A DNA stretch of 64,000 nucleotides from Sphingomonas sp. CROZ-RG-20F-R02-07 (GCF_022662335.1 NZ_JAKNQJ010000005.1:182904-246903); one strand, 5' to 3'. Shown: positions 34,298-46,683, numbered from the stretch's first letter. Program-made: numbers and translations. Notes: generated by a model not told the origin, from the letters alone.

Positions 34298-36352
34298 ATG
34301 ATCCGCCCGCTCCTGCTGCTCGCGCTCGCCTCCGGAACCGCCATGGCGCAGGTGCCGCCGCCCGCGCCCGAGGCGGTCGGCCCGTCGCGCCGTTTCGACC
34401 CGCGCGACGCGTTCGCGCTGTCGCAGGCGAGCGACGTGCAGATCAGCCCGGACGGCCGCCGCATCGCCTATACCCGCGCCACCGGCGACATCATGACGGA
34501 CGGCGACCGCCGCGAGGTCTGGCTGGTGGACGTGGCCACCGGACGCCAGACGCCGCTGGGTGTGGCGGGCAGTTCGCGGCCGCGCTGGTCGCCCGACGGC
34601 ACGCGCCTCGCCTTCACCGCGCGGGCCGATGGACAAAAGCCGCAAGTCTATGTCCGGTGGATGGAGACGGGCACCAGCGCCGCGATCACGGCGCTGCCGG
34701 AAAGCCCGACCGACATCGCCTGGTCGCCCGATGGCCGGATGATCGGCTTCACGATGTTCGTGCCCGGCGACGGCACCCGGCTCGGCACGCCGATCGCCAA
34801 GCCCGAGGGCGCGAAATGGGCCGAGCCGCTGAAGATCATCGGGCAGGTGCATTACCGCGCCGATGGTGCCGGCTATCTGCGGCCCGGCTATAACCATGTC
34901 TTCGCGGTCTCCGCCGATGGCGGCGCGGCGCGGCAGCTGACGTTCGGCGCCTATGACGACGGCCGCAGCGTGGCGTGGAGCGCGGATTCGCGCCACCTGC
35001 TGATCGCCGCCAACCGCGGCAAGGATCCGGAACGCGATCCGCTCAATTCCGACATCTTCGCGGTCGATGCGAACAGCGGCGCGCTGACGCAGCTGACGAC
35101 ACGGGCCGGGCCGGACGAGGAGCCGGTGGCATCGCCCGACGGGCGTCTGATCGCGTTCGTCGGCTTCGACGACCGGCTGCTCGGCTATCAGAACCACCGG
35201 CTTTCGGTGATGAACGCCGACGGCACCGGCGTCCGCGTGCTGACCGCCGGGCTCGACCGCGACGTCGGCGATCCGCAGTGGTCGGGCGACGGCCGCGCCG
35301 TGTTCGTGAAATATGCCGATCATGGCGTGACGAAGGTGGCGCGCGTCGACCTCTCCGGTCATGTGACGACCGTGGCCGAGGGGCTGGCGAGCGGCGAGCT
35401 CGATCGGCCCTATTCCAGCGGCGACTATAGCGTTTCGCGCGGTGGGACGATCGCGGCCACCATCGGCGACGCGGCGCATCCCGGCGACGTCGCGGTCGCC
35501 ACGCGCGGCGGTGCGCTGAAGCCGCTGACGATGCTCAACGCGCAATTGTTCGCGGGCAAGACGCTGGCGGCGGTGCGTCCGCTGGCGGTCACCTCCTCGG
35601 CGGACCGCCTGCCGATCGACGCGTGGATGGTGACGCCGCCCGATTTCGATCCGGCGCGCAAATATCCGCTGATCCTCGAAATCCATGGCGGCCCGTTCGC
35701 GAGCTATGGGCCGGTGTGGTCGACCGACGATCAGCTCTATGCGGCGGCGGGCTATATCGTCGTCTATGCCAATCCGCGCGGCTCGACGTCCTATGGCGAG
35801 GATTTCGCCAACCGGATCCATCACGATTATCCGAGCAAGGATTATGACGACCTGATGAGCGTCGTCGATGCCGCGATCGCGGGTGGCAGCGTCGATCCCA
35901 ACGCGCTCTTCGTGACGGGCGGATCGGGCGGCGGGCTGCTCACCGCGTGGATCGTCGGCAAGACCGACCGGTTCAAGGCGGCGGTGACGCAGAAGCCGGT
36001 CATCAACTGGACGAGCGAAGTGCTGACCACCGACGGCTATACCTCGATGGCGAAATACTGGTTCGGCAAGATGCCCTGGGAAGATCCCGAGCAATATTGG
36101 CGCCGTTCGCCGCTCAGCCTCGTCGGCAACGTGAAGACGCCGACCGCGGTGATGGTGGGCGAGGACGACCACCGCACGCCGCCGAGCGAGGCGGAGCAAT
36201 TCTATGCCGCGCTCCAGATCCGCGCGGTGCCGACGGTGCTGATCCGCGTGCCGAGCGCCAGCCATGGCGGGCTGGCGGATCGGCCCTCGCAGCTGGTGGC
36301 CGAGAATGCGGCGATCCTGGCCTGGTTCGATCGGTATCGCCCCAGGCCCTGA
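34298..36352 (+). CDS. S9-family prolyl oligopeptidase-like peptidase (acylaminoacyl/dipeptidyl peptidase type)
   Basis: A 684-residue exported serine peptidase. Signal peptide of about 18 residues (ends GTAMAQ). The N-terminal half is a WD40/TolB-like propeller with repeated SPDG motifs (ISPDGRRIAY, WSPDGTRLAF, WSPDGRMIGF, ASPDGRLIAF). The C-terminal hydrolase domain has the nucleophile in VTGGSGGGLLTAWI, the Asp in MVGEDDHRTPPSEAEQFY and the His in PSASHGG. It cleaves short peptides in the periplasm. Lies directly behind the S10 gene. Confidence 0.93.
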   Translation: MIRPLLLLALASGTAMAQVPPPAPEAVGPSRRFDPRDAFALSQASDVQISPDGRRIAYTRATGDIMTDGDRREVWLVDVATGRQTPLGVAGSSRPRWSPDGTRLAFTARADGQKPQVYVRWMETGTSAAITALPESPTDIAWSPDGRMIGFTMFVPGDGTRLGTPIAKPEGAKWAEPLKIIGQVHYRADGAGYLRPGYNHVFAVSADGGAARQLTFGAYDDGRSVAWSADSRHLLIAANRGKDPERDPLNSDIFAVDANSGALTQLTTRAGPDEEPVASPDGRLIAFVGFDDRLLGYQNHRLSVMNADGTGVRVLTAGLDRDVGDPQWSGDGRAVFVKYADHGVTKVARVDLSGHVTTVAEGLASGELDRPYSSGDYSVSRGGTIAATIGDAAHPGDVAVATRGGALKPLTMLNAQLFAGKTLAAVRPLAVTSSADRLPIDAWMVTPPDFDPARKYPLILEIHGGPFASYGPVWSTDDQLYAAAGYIVVYANPRGSTSYGEDFANRIHHDYPSKDYDDLMSVVDAAIAGGSVDPNALFVTGGSGGGLLTAWIVGKTDRFKAAVTQKPVINWTSEVLTTDGYTSMAKYWFGKMPWEDPEQYWRRSPLSLVGNVKTPTAVMVGEDDHRTPPSEAEQFYAALQIRAVPTVLIRVPSASHGGLADRPSQLVAENAAILAWFDRYRPRP

Positions 36353-36355
36353 TCG

Positions 36356-38467
36356 TCAGGGCTTGGCCGCCGGTACCAGCCCGCGATCCTGGAGCATCGG
36401 GCTGATATCGGGATCCTTGCCGTAAAAGGCGCGGAACATGGTCGCGTAATCCTGGCTGTGCCCGCGCGACAGGACGAGATCGCGAAAGCGATCGCCGTTC
36501 GCGCGGGTGAGGCCGCCATGCGCCATGAACCACGCATAGGCGTCGTTTTCGAGCATCTGCGTCCACAAATAGCCGTAATAGCCCGCCGCATAGCCACCCG
36601 ACCAGATATGCTGGAAATAGCTGCTGCGGTAACGCGGCGGCACGTTCGCCACGTCGAGCCCGGTCTTGGCCAGCGCCGCGGTCTCGAACGCGTTCACGTC
36701 CTGCTTCGGCGCGGTGGCGGGCAGCGCGTGCCACTGCATGTCGAGTTCGGCCGCGGCGATCAGCTCGCCCAGCGCATAGCCCTGGTTGAACTTGGCGGCC
36801 TGTTTGATCTTGGCGACCAGCGGCGCGGGCATCGGCGCACCGGTGCGGTAATCGACCGCATAATGCGCGAGCACCGCCGGATCGAGCGCCCAATGCTCGT
36901 TGAACTGCGACGGGAATTCGACGAAGTCGCGCGCCGACGCGCCGAGCGAGGGATAGGCGATGTTCGAGAACAGGCCGTGCAGCGCATGGCCGAATTCGTG
37001 AAACATCGTCGTCACGTCGTCGAAGCTGATGAGCGCGGGCTGCCCCGCGGCGGGCTTGGGCAGGTTGGCGACGTTGTACACCACCGGCTGCGTGCCGAGC
37101 AGGCCCGACTGGCCGACGAAGCTGCTCATCCAGGCGCCGCCCTGTTTGTTGTCGCGCTTGAAATAGTCGCAGTAGAACAGCCCGAGATGCTTGCCGTCGC
37201 GGTCGAACACCTCGAACACGCGCACGTCCGGGTTATAGACCGGGATGTCGTGGCGCGCCTTGAACGTCACGCCGTAGAGCTTGGTCGCGGCGAAGAAGAC
37301 GCCCTTTTCCAGCACCGCGTTCAGTTCGAAATAGGGCTTTACCTGATTCTGGTCGAGATCGAACCGCGCATGGCGCACGCGTTCGGCATAGCGGTCCCAA
37401 TCCCAGGGCTTGACGGTGAAGTCGCCGCCATCGGCCTTGATGGCGGCGTCGATCTCGGCGGCTTCGCGGCGCTGCTGCGCGACGGTCGGCGGGATCAGCT
37501 TGGCCATGAAGGCTTCGGCGGTCTGCGGCGTCTTCGCCATCTGGTCTGCAAGCACGTAGGAGGCCCAGTCGGGATAGCCGAGCAGCGCGGCCTTGCGCGC
37601 GCGCAACTGCGCGATCGTGGCGGCGGTGTCGCGCGTGTCGTTGGCATCGCCCCGTTCGCTGCGCGTCCAGCTCCGGTCGAACAGCCGCGCGCGCGTCGCC
37701 CGGTCGGACAGCGATTCGAGCGCCGGCTGCTGCGTGGTGTTCTGCAGCGGCACGACCCATTTGCCCGAAAGGCCGCGCTGGTTCGCCGCCGCCGCCGCCG
37801 CGGCGATGCCGCCGTCGCCCAGCCCGGCAAGGGCTGCGGGATCGTCCACCACGAGCGCCCCCGCCTTGGTCGCCGCCAGCAATTTCTGGACGAACGCGGT
37901 CTGCAGCATCGACAACTGGCCGTTCAGATCGCGCAGCTTCGCCTTGTCCGCATCCGACAGCAGGGCGCCGGCGCGTACGAAGCGCTGATAGACGATGTCG
38001 AGCACCTGACGCTGCTGCGCATCCAGGCCCAGGCTCGCGCGCTGGTCGTACAGCCGCTTCACCCGCGCGAAGAGCGCCGGATCGAGATAGATCGCGTCGT
38101 TATGCGCGGCGAGTTTGGGCGCCATCGCCTTTTGCACCGCCTGGCGCGCGGGGTTGGTATCCGCCTGGTTGACCGCCCCGAACGCCGCCGACACGCGCCG
38201 CAGGATCGCGCCCGAGCGCTCCATCGCGGCGATGGTGTTGGCGAAACTCGGCGGGGCGGGATCGTCCGCGATCCGGCGCATCTCGGCGCGCTGCTCGGCC
38301 ATGCCCTGTTCGAAGCCCGGCTGGTAATCGGCGTCGGTGATCCGGTCGAACGGCGGCGCCTCGAACGGCAGCGTGCTGCGCGTCGCAAAGGGGTTGTCCG
38401 CTGCCATCGCCGGCGCGGCACCGATCACCGCCGCGGTCGCGGCCAGCCACAAGGTCGATCGCTTCAT
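36356..38467 (-). CDS. M3-family oligopeptidase (peptidyl-dipeptidase Dcp-like)
   Basis: A 703-residue thimet-type zinc metallopeptidase with the zinc motif HEFGHALHGL beginning at residue 490 and a downstream Glu ligand in the following helix. A signal peptide (residues 1-20, cleaved near GAAPAMAA) makes it periplasmic, unlike cytosolic OpdA. It likely removes dipeptides from the C-terminus of oligopeptides. ATG at 38467 has GAGG with six-base spacing; ATG 38473 would abut that site. Eight bases separate it from the amidohydrolase gene ahead, so the two amidohydrolases and this peptidase form one minus-strand operon. Confidence 0.92.
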   Translation of the reverse strand: MKRSTLWLAATAAVIGAAPAMAADNPFATRSTLPFEAPPFDRITDADYQPGFEQGMAEQRAEMRRIADDPAPPSFANTIAAMERSGAILRRVSAAFGAVNQADTNPARQAVQKAMAPKLAAHNDAIYLDPALFARVKRLYDQRASLGLDAQQRQVLDIVYQRFVRAGALLSDADKAKLRDLNGQLSMLQTAFVQKLLAATKAGALVVDDPAALAGLGDGGIAAAAAAANQRGLSGKWVVPLQNTTQQPALESLSDRATRARLFDRSWTRSERGDANDTRDTAATIAQLRARKAALLGYPDWASYVLADQMAKTPQTAEAFMAKLIPPTVAQQRREAAEIDAAIKADGGDFTVKPWDWDRYAERVRHARFDLDQNQVKPYFELNAVLEKGVFFAATKLYGVTFKARHDIPVYNPDVRVFEVFDRDGKHLGLFYCDYFKRDNKQGGAWMSSFVGQSGLLGTQPVVYNVANLPKPAAGQPALISFDDVTTMFHEFGHALHGLFSNIAYPSLGASARDFVEFPSQFNEHWALDPAVLAHYAVDYRTGAPMPAPLVAKIKQAAKFNQGYALGELIAAAELDMQWHALPATAPKQDVNAFETAALAKTGLDVANVPPRYRSSYFQHIWSGGYAAGYYGYLWTQMLENDAYAWFMAHGGLTRANGDRFRDLVLSRGHSQDYATMFRAFYGKDPDISPMLQDRGLVPAAKP

Positions 38468-38475
38468 CGTCATCC

Positions 38476-39813
38476 TCACCGTTCATAGGCCTTGGGCAGC
38501 GCGGCTTCGCTCGCGTTGCGGTACCGGTCGCGCAGCGCGCTCTGGCGCGATCGCATCGGCTGCGGCCGGCCGTCGATCCAGATCGCGACGGGCGCCGACG
38601 ACAGTTCGAGCGGATCGCCGTCCCACAGCACCACGTCCGCGCGGCGGCCGGGGCGGAGCGAACCGATGCTGCCGTCCATCCCCAGCGCCTGCGCGGGCCG
38701 GGACGTGATCGTCGCGAACGCCTGCCCCCAGTCGAGCCCCGTGGCACCCGGGATCCGGCCGAAGCCGACGAGGTTGCCGGCATATTGGGCGAGGACATGC
38801 TCGCCGGGCGCGGTGTTGGCGCCCAGCGTCGAGATCGCCACGGGCACGCCCGCGCGCGTCATCCGGCCGACGTTCGATTCGGTCGCGGCGAGCTTTTCGA
38901 ACGCGGCGGGCAGATCCTCCAGCGCGCCCGCGATCACCGGCACGCGCGCCTCGGCGATCTGGCGCGCCACCATCCACCCTTCGCTGGCGCCCACCAGCAC
39001 GAGGCGGATCCTGGGATAGTCGTGCGGCAGCGCCAGCACGGCGAGGATGTCGCTGGCGCGCTCGACATGGACGAGCAGCGGCACGCGCCCGTCGATCACG
39101 CCCAGCAACGCCTCGGCATCGCCGCGCTTCAGCAGCGAATCCTTCTCGCGACCGCCAAACGTCGCCGGGCTGCGGCGATAATCCACGGCCTGGGCGAGCG
39201 CGTCGCGGAACATCGCGAAGGCGGCCGGGCGGCTGCCCCCCGCCGTTCGCGCGCCGCCTTCGCCCAGCTCGACATATTGGAAAGCGCGCGCGCGCGTCAC
39301 CGGCGGCGCGCCGTCGCCCAGATCGATCACCGCGCCTTGCCCTGCAAAGATCGATCCCCCCGCATCGGGCGCGACGATCGCGCGGGTGATGCCGCCCAGC
39401 CGCTCGTCGCCGATCGGTTCGGCCTGCGGGTTGATCCACGGGGCGATGTCGATCCCGGCGGCAAAGGGCGAGCGGCCGGCGCGGCTGTCGTTGCTTTCCT
39501 CGATGCCCTCGGCATCGACGAGCCCCAGATTGCTGAAGCCGGCGATCATGCCCGCCGCGATCCACTTGCCGTGCGCGTCCACCACGGTGGCGCCGGCGGG
39601 CACGGCGACGTTCGCACCCGCCGCGACGACCGCGCCGTCGCGAAACACGACGGTGCCGTTCGGAATCGGCTGCGATCCGTCGCCGACCGCCAGCGTGCCG
39701 CCGACGATCGCGACGGTTTGTCCACCCCGCAAAGCATCGCTTTGCAGGGACCCCGTCTGCGCGGCGGCGGGGGCCGCGACCAGCGCGGCACAGGCGAGGA
39801 GCAGGGCCTTCAC
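38476..39813 (-). CDS. Degenerate amidohydrolase-like protein lacking metal ligands
   Basis: A 445-residue exported protein (signal peptide KALLLACAALVAAPAAAQ) with the amidohydrolase layout: an N-terminal beta-sandwich, a barrel and the C-terminal SIGSLRPGRRADVVLWDGDPLEL. Compared with the paralog encoded just upstream, the HxH metal motif (G-I-I-D-V-H-S-H-L-G) reads G-M-I-A-G-F-S-N-L-G, the later FHHAVEA reads LVGASEG and the Asp-containing IHSDD reads ISTLG. The metal centre is therefore lost although the frame is intact, suggesting a non-catalytic partner or a new function. GTG start at 39813 overlaps the paralog's stop (GTGA), consistent with a heteromeric complex. Confidence 0.85.
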   Translation of the reverse strand: MKALLLACAALVAAPAAAQTGSLQSDALRGGQTVAIVGGTLAVGDGSQPIPNGTVVFRDGAVVAAGANVAVPAGATVVDAHGKWIAAGMIAGFSNLGLVDAEGIEESNDSRAGRSPFAAGIDIAPWINPQAEPIGDERLGGITRAIVAPDAGGSIFAGQGAVIDLGDGAPPVTRARAFQYVELGEGGARTAGGSRPAAFAMFRDALAQAVDYRRSPATFGGREKDSLLKRGDAEALLGVIDGRVPLLVHVERASDILAVLALPHDYPRIRLVLVGASEGWMVARQIAEARVPVIAGALEDLPAAFEKLAATESNVGRMTRAGVPVAISTLGANTAPGEHVLAQYAGNLVGFGRIPGATGLDWGQAFATITSRPAQALGMDGSIGSLRPGRRADVVLWDGDPLELSSAPVAIWIDGRPQPMRSRQSALRDRYRNASEAALPKAYER

Positions 39814-41243
39814 TTCACGTCTCCCGAACCCGGCTGGCCCAATTCGAAATCCGATACCGGCCGGCGATGCGGATCGTTCGCATCGTAGAGCAGCGCGCCG
39901 TCCACCCACACTTTTTCGGGCCGGGTATAGACGCTGAACGGATCGCCGTTCCACAGCACCACGTCCGCCATCTTGCCGGGCTTCAGGCTGCCCGTCCGGT
40001 CGGCGATGCCGAGCGCCTTGGCCGGATTGTACGACAGCCACTCCCATGCCACCGCATCGGGGATCGCGATCCCCGCGTGACGGCCCGCCGAGAGTGCCTT
40101 GGCCACCTCCTGGTTCAGCCGCTGGATGCCGTTCTCGTCGTCCGAATGGATCATCGCGCAGGTGCCGGCCTGTTGCAGCAGCGCCAGATTCTCGCGGATG
40201 CCGTCGAAGCTCTCCATCTTGAAGCCATACCAGTCGGACCAGACCGCGGCGCACACGCCGTTCGCCTTCAACAGGTCCGCGACCTTATAGGCCTCGACCG
40301 CGTGGTGGAACGCGGCGACGTGATAGCCGAACTCCTTCGACATATCGATCACGTTGGCCATTTCGTCGGCGCGGTAGCAATGATTCTGCACGCGGATCTC
40401 GCCGTCGAGCACGCCGCGCAGCGTGTCCATCGCGATGTCGCGCGTCGGCGCCTCGCCGCCGTCCTTTTCGTACTTGTCCCATTTGCGGCGATATTCGACC
40501 GCCTTCGCCCAGGTGGCGCGGTCGACCGCGATGTTGCCCATCCGCGTCGAGGGCTCGCGCCCCTTGGAGCCATAGACGCGCTTGGGATTTTCGCCGCACG
40601 CCATCTTGAGGCCGTAGGGCGCGCCGGGGAACTTCATTCCCTGCACGGTGCGCGCATAGACGTTCTTGAGCACCACCGAGCGGCCGCCGAACAGATTGGC
40701 CGAGCCCGGCAGGATCTCCAGCGTCGTCACGCCGCCATTGGCCAGCGCGCGGCCGAAGCCCGGATCCTGCGGCCACACGCTGTGTTCGGCCCAGACGTCG
40801 GCGGTGACGGGCGAGGTCGCCTCGTTGCCGTCCGAATTGGCCTGCACCGCGGGGCTCGGATAATCGCCCAGATGGCTGTGGACATCGATGATGCCGGGCG
40901 TGACCCATTTGCCCGCGCCGTCGATCACGGTCGCGCCGGCGGGCGCGTCGAGCGTCTGCCCGATTGCGACGACCTTGCCGTCGGCGAACAGCACCGCGCC
41001 GTGATCGATCCGGCCGCCCTCGCCGTCATAGACGGTCACGTCGCGGACGAGCGTGGGCACGCCGGGATAGGGGCGGTAGGTGGAGGGGTAGGGGTCGTGC
41101 GAATAGCCATGGCCCTTGCCGGGGCCGGAGCCCGGTGCGGGTTTGTCCGATGCCGTCTTCACCGGTGTCGGCTGGCCGCAGCCGATCAGCGCCAGGGCCG
41201 TCAGCGAACCCACCCATGTTCGCGCCGCGCTTCGCAACTTCAT
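39810..41243 (-). CDS. Amidohydrolase-family lipoprotein
   Basis: A 477-residue metal-dependent amidohydrolase. The N-terminus ends in a lipobox (ALIGC, Cys22), so it should be lipid-anchored in the periplasm. Metal ligands: His122 and His124 in GIIDVHSHLG, His288 in RVQNHCYRADE, His313/314 in AFHHAVEAYK and Asp368 in MIHSDDENG. The C-terminal GSLKPGKMADVVLWNGDPFSV is typical of imidazolonepropionase/dipeptidase-like members, many of which act on cyclic or terminal peptide bonds. The context (downstream paralog and M3 peptidase) suggests peptide or dipeptide hydrolysis. GGGGGACGGGA precedes the ATG. Confidence 0.88.
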   Translation of the reverse strand: MKLRSAARTWVGSLTALALIGCGQPTPVKTASDKPAPGSGPGKGHGYSHDPYPSTYRPYPGVPTLVRDVTVYDGEGGRIDHGAVLFADGKVVAIGQTLDAPAGATVIDGAGKWVTPGIIDVHSHLGDYPSPAVQANSDGNEATSPVTADVWAEHSVWPQDPGFGRALANGGVTTLEILPGSANLFGGRSVVLKNVYARTVQGMKFPGAPYGLKMACGENPKRVYGSKGREPSTRMGNIAVDRATWAKAVEYRRKWDKYEKDGGEAPTRDIAMDTLRGVLDGEIRVQNHCYRADEMANVIDMSKEFGYHVAAFHHAVEAYKVADLLKANGVCAAVWSDWYGFKMESFDGIRENLALLQQAGTCAMIHSDDENGIQRLNQEVAKALSAGRHAGIAIPDAVAWEWLSYNPAKALGIADRTGSLKPGKMADVVLWNGDPFSVYTRPEKVWVDGALLYDANDPHRRPVSDFELGQPGSGDVK

Positions 41244-41309
41244 TCCCGTCCCCCATCTGTTGACTCAGTGTAGGGGGACGCGGTCGCGCCGCACAAGCTC
41301 TCCCGTCGC

Positions 41310-41348
41310 GACATCCGCTGATATTCCGGTAGGAAATCAGCGGATGTC
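41310..41348 (-). terminator. Long hairpin immediately after clpB
   Basis: GACATCCGCTGAT at 41310-41322 and ATCAGCGGATGTC at 41336-41348 are perfect 13-base complements; inside, TTCC (41324-41327) pairs with GGAA (41332-41335) around GGTA. The stem begins nine bases after the clpB stop and also lies ahead of the amidohydrolase gene's start region. It has no T-tract but is the obvious candidate for ending clpB mRNA. Confidence 0.6.
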
Positions 41349-41356
41349 CGGGCGGA

Positions 41357-43936
<2,580 letters not shown>

Positions 43937-43963
43937 GGGTGATCCCTGTCTGACTTGGCGCGA

Positions 43964-43991
43964 AGATGGTGTGATATTTTGGCCACACAAG
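43964..43991 (-). promoter_or_regulatory. Putative RpoH (heat-shock) promoter of clpB
   Basis: Reading the minus strand, CCCCTTGTGT has the CTTG core (43991-43988) of a sigma-32 -35 element, and CACCATCT (43971-43964) resembles the CCCCATnT -10 element at the usual distance. The expected start is near 43957, leaving a leader of about 20 bases. The 94-base gap is shared with the divergent TRIC gene. Confidence 0.5.
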
Positions 43992-44030
43992 GGGTGGCCG
44001 CCATACGATGCAGGTTATACAGCGCGCATC

Positions 44031-44669
44031 ATGGTGCCCATGATCCTTCCCGTCGCCGTGCTGCCGGCCGCCGCACCCTGGCTCGACCTGATCGCGCTCG
44101 CGGTGTTCGCCGCATCGGGGGCGCTGGCGGCGGCCAAGCGCGCGCAGACGCTCGTCACGCTCGCCTTCTTCGCGCTGGTGACGGGGGTGGGTGGGGGCAC
44201 GGTGCGTGACCTGCTGATCGGCGCGCCGGTGTTCTGGGTGCACGATGCGCGCGCCGCGGCGGTGTGCCTGGGCGTGGCGCTGGTGATCTGGACGACGCCC
44301 GAGCGCTGGTGGCGCGGTGCGGCGCTCGACTGGTTCGATGCGGTCGGGCTGGCCGCCTATGCGGTGTATGGCGCGGCCAAGGCGCTGAACTACGGCGTGC
44401 CGCCGGTGCCCGCCGCGCTGATGGGGGTCATCACCGCCTGTGTCGGCGGGATCATCCGCGACGTGCTGGCGGGCGAACCCTCGATCCTGATGCGCCCCGA
44501 ACTCTATGTCACCGCCGCAGCGCTGGCGGCGGCCGCCTATGTCGCGCTGGAGCGGCTGGGCATGCCGCCCGCCTGGGCCGCCGTCGCCGCGGCGAGCGCG
44601 GGCTTCACCCTGCGCGCCGCGGCGATGCGCTTCCACTGGGGCCTGCCGGCCTATCGCGGGCGGCGCTAG
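44031..44669 (+). CDS. TRIC-type trimeric cation channel (UPF0126/YadS family)
   Basis: A 212-residue inner-membrane protein with about seven hydrophobic helices and the two-fold repeated signature of this family: GVGGGTVRDLLIG (first repeat) and CVGGIIRDVLAGE (second repeat), whose glycines and charged residues line the potassium-permeable pore of bacterial TRIC channels. Start ATG at 44031 (MVPMILP); the same frame stays open far upstream through antisense clpB, which I reject as coding. The physiological role in bacteria is not settled. Confidence 0.88.
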   Translation: MVPMILPVAVLPAAAPWLDLIALAVFAASGALAAAKRAQTLVTLAFFALVTGVGGGTVRDLLIGAPVFWVHDARAAAVCLGVALVIWTTPERWWRGAALDWFDAVGLAAYAVYGAAKALNYGVPPVPAALMGVITACVGGIIRDVLAGEPSILMRPELYVTAAALAAAAYVALERLGMPPAWAAVAAASAGFTLRAAAMRFHWGLPAYRGRR

Positions 44670-44681
44670 CGCCCGCCTCCC

Positions 44682-46562
44682 TCAGAGCCCGACCCGGGCC
44701 AGCACGAGGTTCAGCAGCGTCGCGTCGTCGGCGTCGCGCGCGCTGGGGCCGAGGCCGCCGCATTCGAGGCAGCGCGCCTGGATCGAGCCGGTCGAGACCA
44801 GCCGCTTCGCATCGCCCAGCGCGCGCGCCAGCGTGGCGCGCTGATCGGCGGCGGCGCGGCCGAACAGGTCGTCCGAACCGCGGCTCGCATCGCCGTCGTC
44901 GTCGCGGTCGGCGATCGAGCGCGCGAGCTTGGCGGCCCAGCCCGGCTGCTTTTCCAGATATTCGGCATGGACCTTGGCCGGATCGAGCTTCGCGCGCCGC
45001 GCCGCCTCGGCGATCGCGTCGGACAGCGTGCCGAACCGGTCGACCAGCCCCAGCTGCCGCGCGGTGCCGCCGTCCCACACCCGGCCCTGGCCGATTGCGT
45101 CGACCCGCGCGGGCGTCAGGTGGCGCGCCTGCGCGACGCGGCCGACGAACTGGCGATAGCCGTTCTCGATCCCCGCCTGAAGGATCGAATCGAGCACCGG
45201 CGTGGTGCCCGCATAGATGTCGGGCTGGCCCGACAACGCGGTGGTCTTCACCCCGTCCGCGGTGACGCCCACCTTGGCGAGCGTCTTCTCGAAGGTGGGG
45301 ATGATGCCGAAGATCCCGATCGATCCGGTGATCGTGGAGGGTTCGGCGAAGATCATGTCGGCCGCGGTCGACACCCAATAGCCGCCCGATGCGGCGAGAC
45401 CGCCCATCGACACCACCACCGGCAGGCCCTTGGCCTTGGCTACCATCACCGCACGGCGGATCTGTTCGGAGGCGAGCACCGATCCGCCCGGCGAATCGAC
45501 GCGCAGCACCAGCGCCTTCAGGTCCTTGGTCGCCAGCCCGTCGAGCAGCGCCTTTTCGATCGTGTCGCCGGCTGCGGTGCCGGGGCCCGCCTTGCCGTCG
45601 ACGATGTCGCCCGCCACCGTCACCACGCCGATCGCGTCGCCGTCGGTCGAGAGCGGGTGCGCCTCCACCCAATTGTCGTAAGGGATGGTGCGGAACGCGC
45701 CGGCGGGCTTGCCGGTGTCGACGCCCGCGATCTGCGCGACGCGCGTGCCGAAGCTGGTGCGATCGCCCAGCCGGTCGACGATCCCCGCGGCCAGGTTCGC
45801 CCGGGCGATGTCGCCACCCGCGGCAAGGATCGGCTTGTCGGGGCTGGCGAGGAAGCTTGCCACCTGCGCCTTGGGCCGCGCCTTGCCGACCGCCTCGCGC
45901 CACTGCGCGAACAGCGTGCCGTACAGCGCCTGGCTCGCCGCGCGCGCCTCGGGGCTCTGGTCGGCGCGGGTATAGGGCTCGACGAACGACTTGAACTTGC
46001 CGACGCGGTAGACGTGCACGTCGACGCCCAGCTTGTCGATCAGCCCCTTGTAATAGAGCTGGCTGCCGCCCGGCCCGGTGAACAGCGTGCCGCCCATCGG
46101 GTTCATCCACACCTCGGAGGCGTTGGCGGCGAGGCGGTAGCCTGCATCGGTATAGCCGGTGGCATAGGCGAGCACGGGCTTGCCGCTGGCGCGCACCCGG
46201 CCGATCGCGTCGGCCACCTCGTTCAGCGCGGCGGGATAGCCGCCGCCGAAGGATTCGAGATCGAGCACCACCAGCTTCACGCGCGCATCGTCCTTCGCCG
46301 CGTCGATCGCGCGGACGAGATCGCGCAGGCGGAACTGCTTGGGGCTGCCCTGTCCGCTCAGCGAGGCGAAGGCGGCGGGCGTGGCGGGCTGTTCGACGAT
46401 CGTGCCGTCGAGCTTCAGCAGCAGCGCGCCATCCTTGATCGCGGTGTTGGGCCGCGCGTTCAGCCCGGCGAAGATCAGGCCGAAGAACAGCAGCATCGCG
46501 ATCAGGACGAGCCCGTCCTTGATGCCCACCAGCAATTTCCATGCGCCGCGCACGAGCTTCAT
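44682..46562 (-). CDS. sppA: Signal peptide peptidase SppA, 67-kDa type
   Basis: A 626-residue membrane-bound serine/lysine protease that degrades cleaved signal peptides. One N-terminal transmembrane helix (about residues 15-33). The two tandem SppA/ClpP-like halves supply the dyad: Lys172 in QLYYKGLIDKLGV of the first half and Ser392 in GGLAASGGYWVST of the second, matching E. coli Lys209/Ser409. VLRVDSPGGSVLAS is the oxyanion region. The C-terminal tail with CLECGG is not conserved. Start ATG at 46562. Confidence 0.93.
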   Translation of the reverse strand: MKLVRGAWKLLVGIKDGLVLIAMLLFFGLIFAGLNARPNTAIKDGALLLKLDGTIVEQPATPAAFASLSGQGSPKQFRLRDLVRAIDAAKDDARVKLVVLDLESFGGGYPAALNEVADAIGRVRASGKPVLAYATGYTDAGYRLAANASEVWMNPMGGTLFTGPGGSQLYYKGLIDKLGVDVHVYRVGKFKSFVEPYTRADQSPEARAASQALYGTLFAQWREAVGKARPKAQVASFLASPDKPILAAGGDIARANLAAGIVDRLGDRTSFGTRVAQIAGVDTGKPAGAFRTIPYDNWVEAHPLSTDGDAIGVVTVAGDIVDGKAGPGTAAGDTIEKALLDGLATKDLKALVLRVDSPGGSVLASEQIRRAVMVAKAKGLPVVVSMGGLAASGGYWVSTAADMIFAEPSTITGSIGIFGIIPTFEKTLAKVGVTADGVKTTALSGQPDIYAGTTPVLDSILQAGIENGYRQFVGRVAQARHLTPARVDAIGQGRVWDGGTARQLGLVDRFGTLSDAIAEAARRAKLDPAKVHAEYLEKQPGWAAKLARSIADRDDDGDASRGSDDLFGRAAADQRATLARALGDAKRLVSTGSIQARCLECGGLGPSARDADDATLLNLVLARVGL

Positions 46563-46683
46563 GGGGGCCTTGTCCTTTCACGGGCGACGCGCGGCAGCCC
46601 GCGGTCGGTTCGGCCCTGCATAGCGTGCGGTGTGGCGATGGGGCAACATCGTTGGGGGCTCGTCCCTTACCCCCTTGTTCCCC

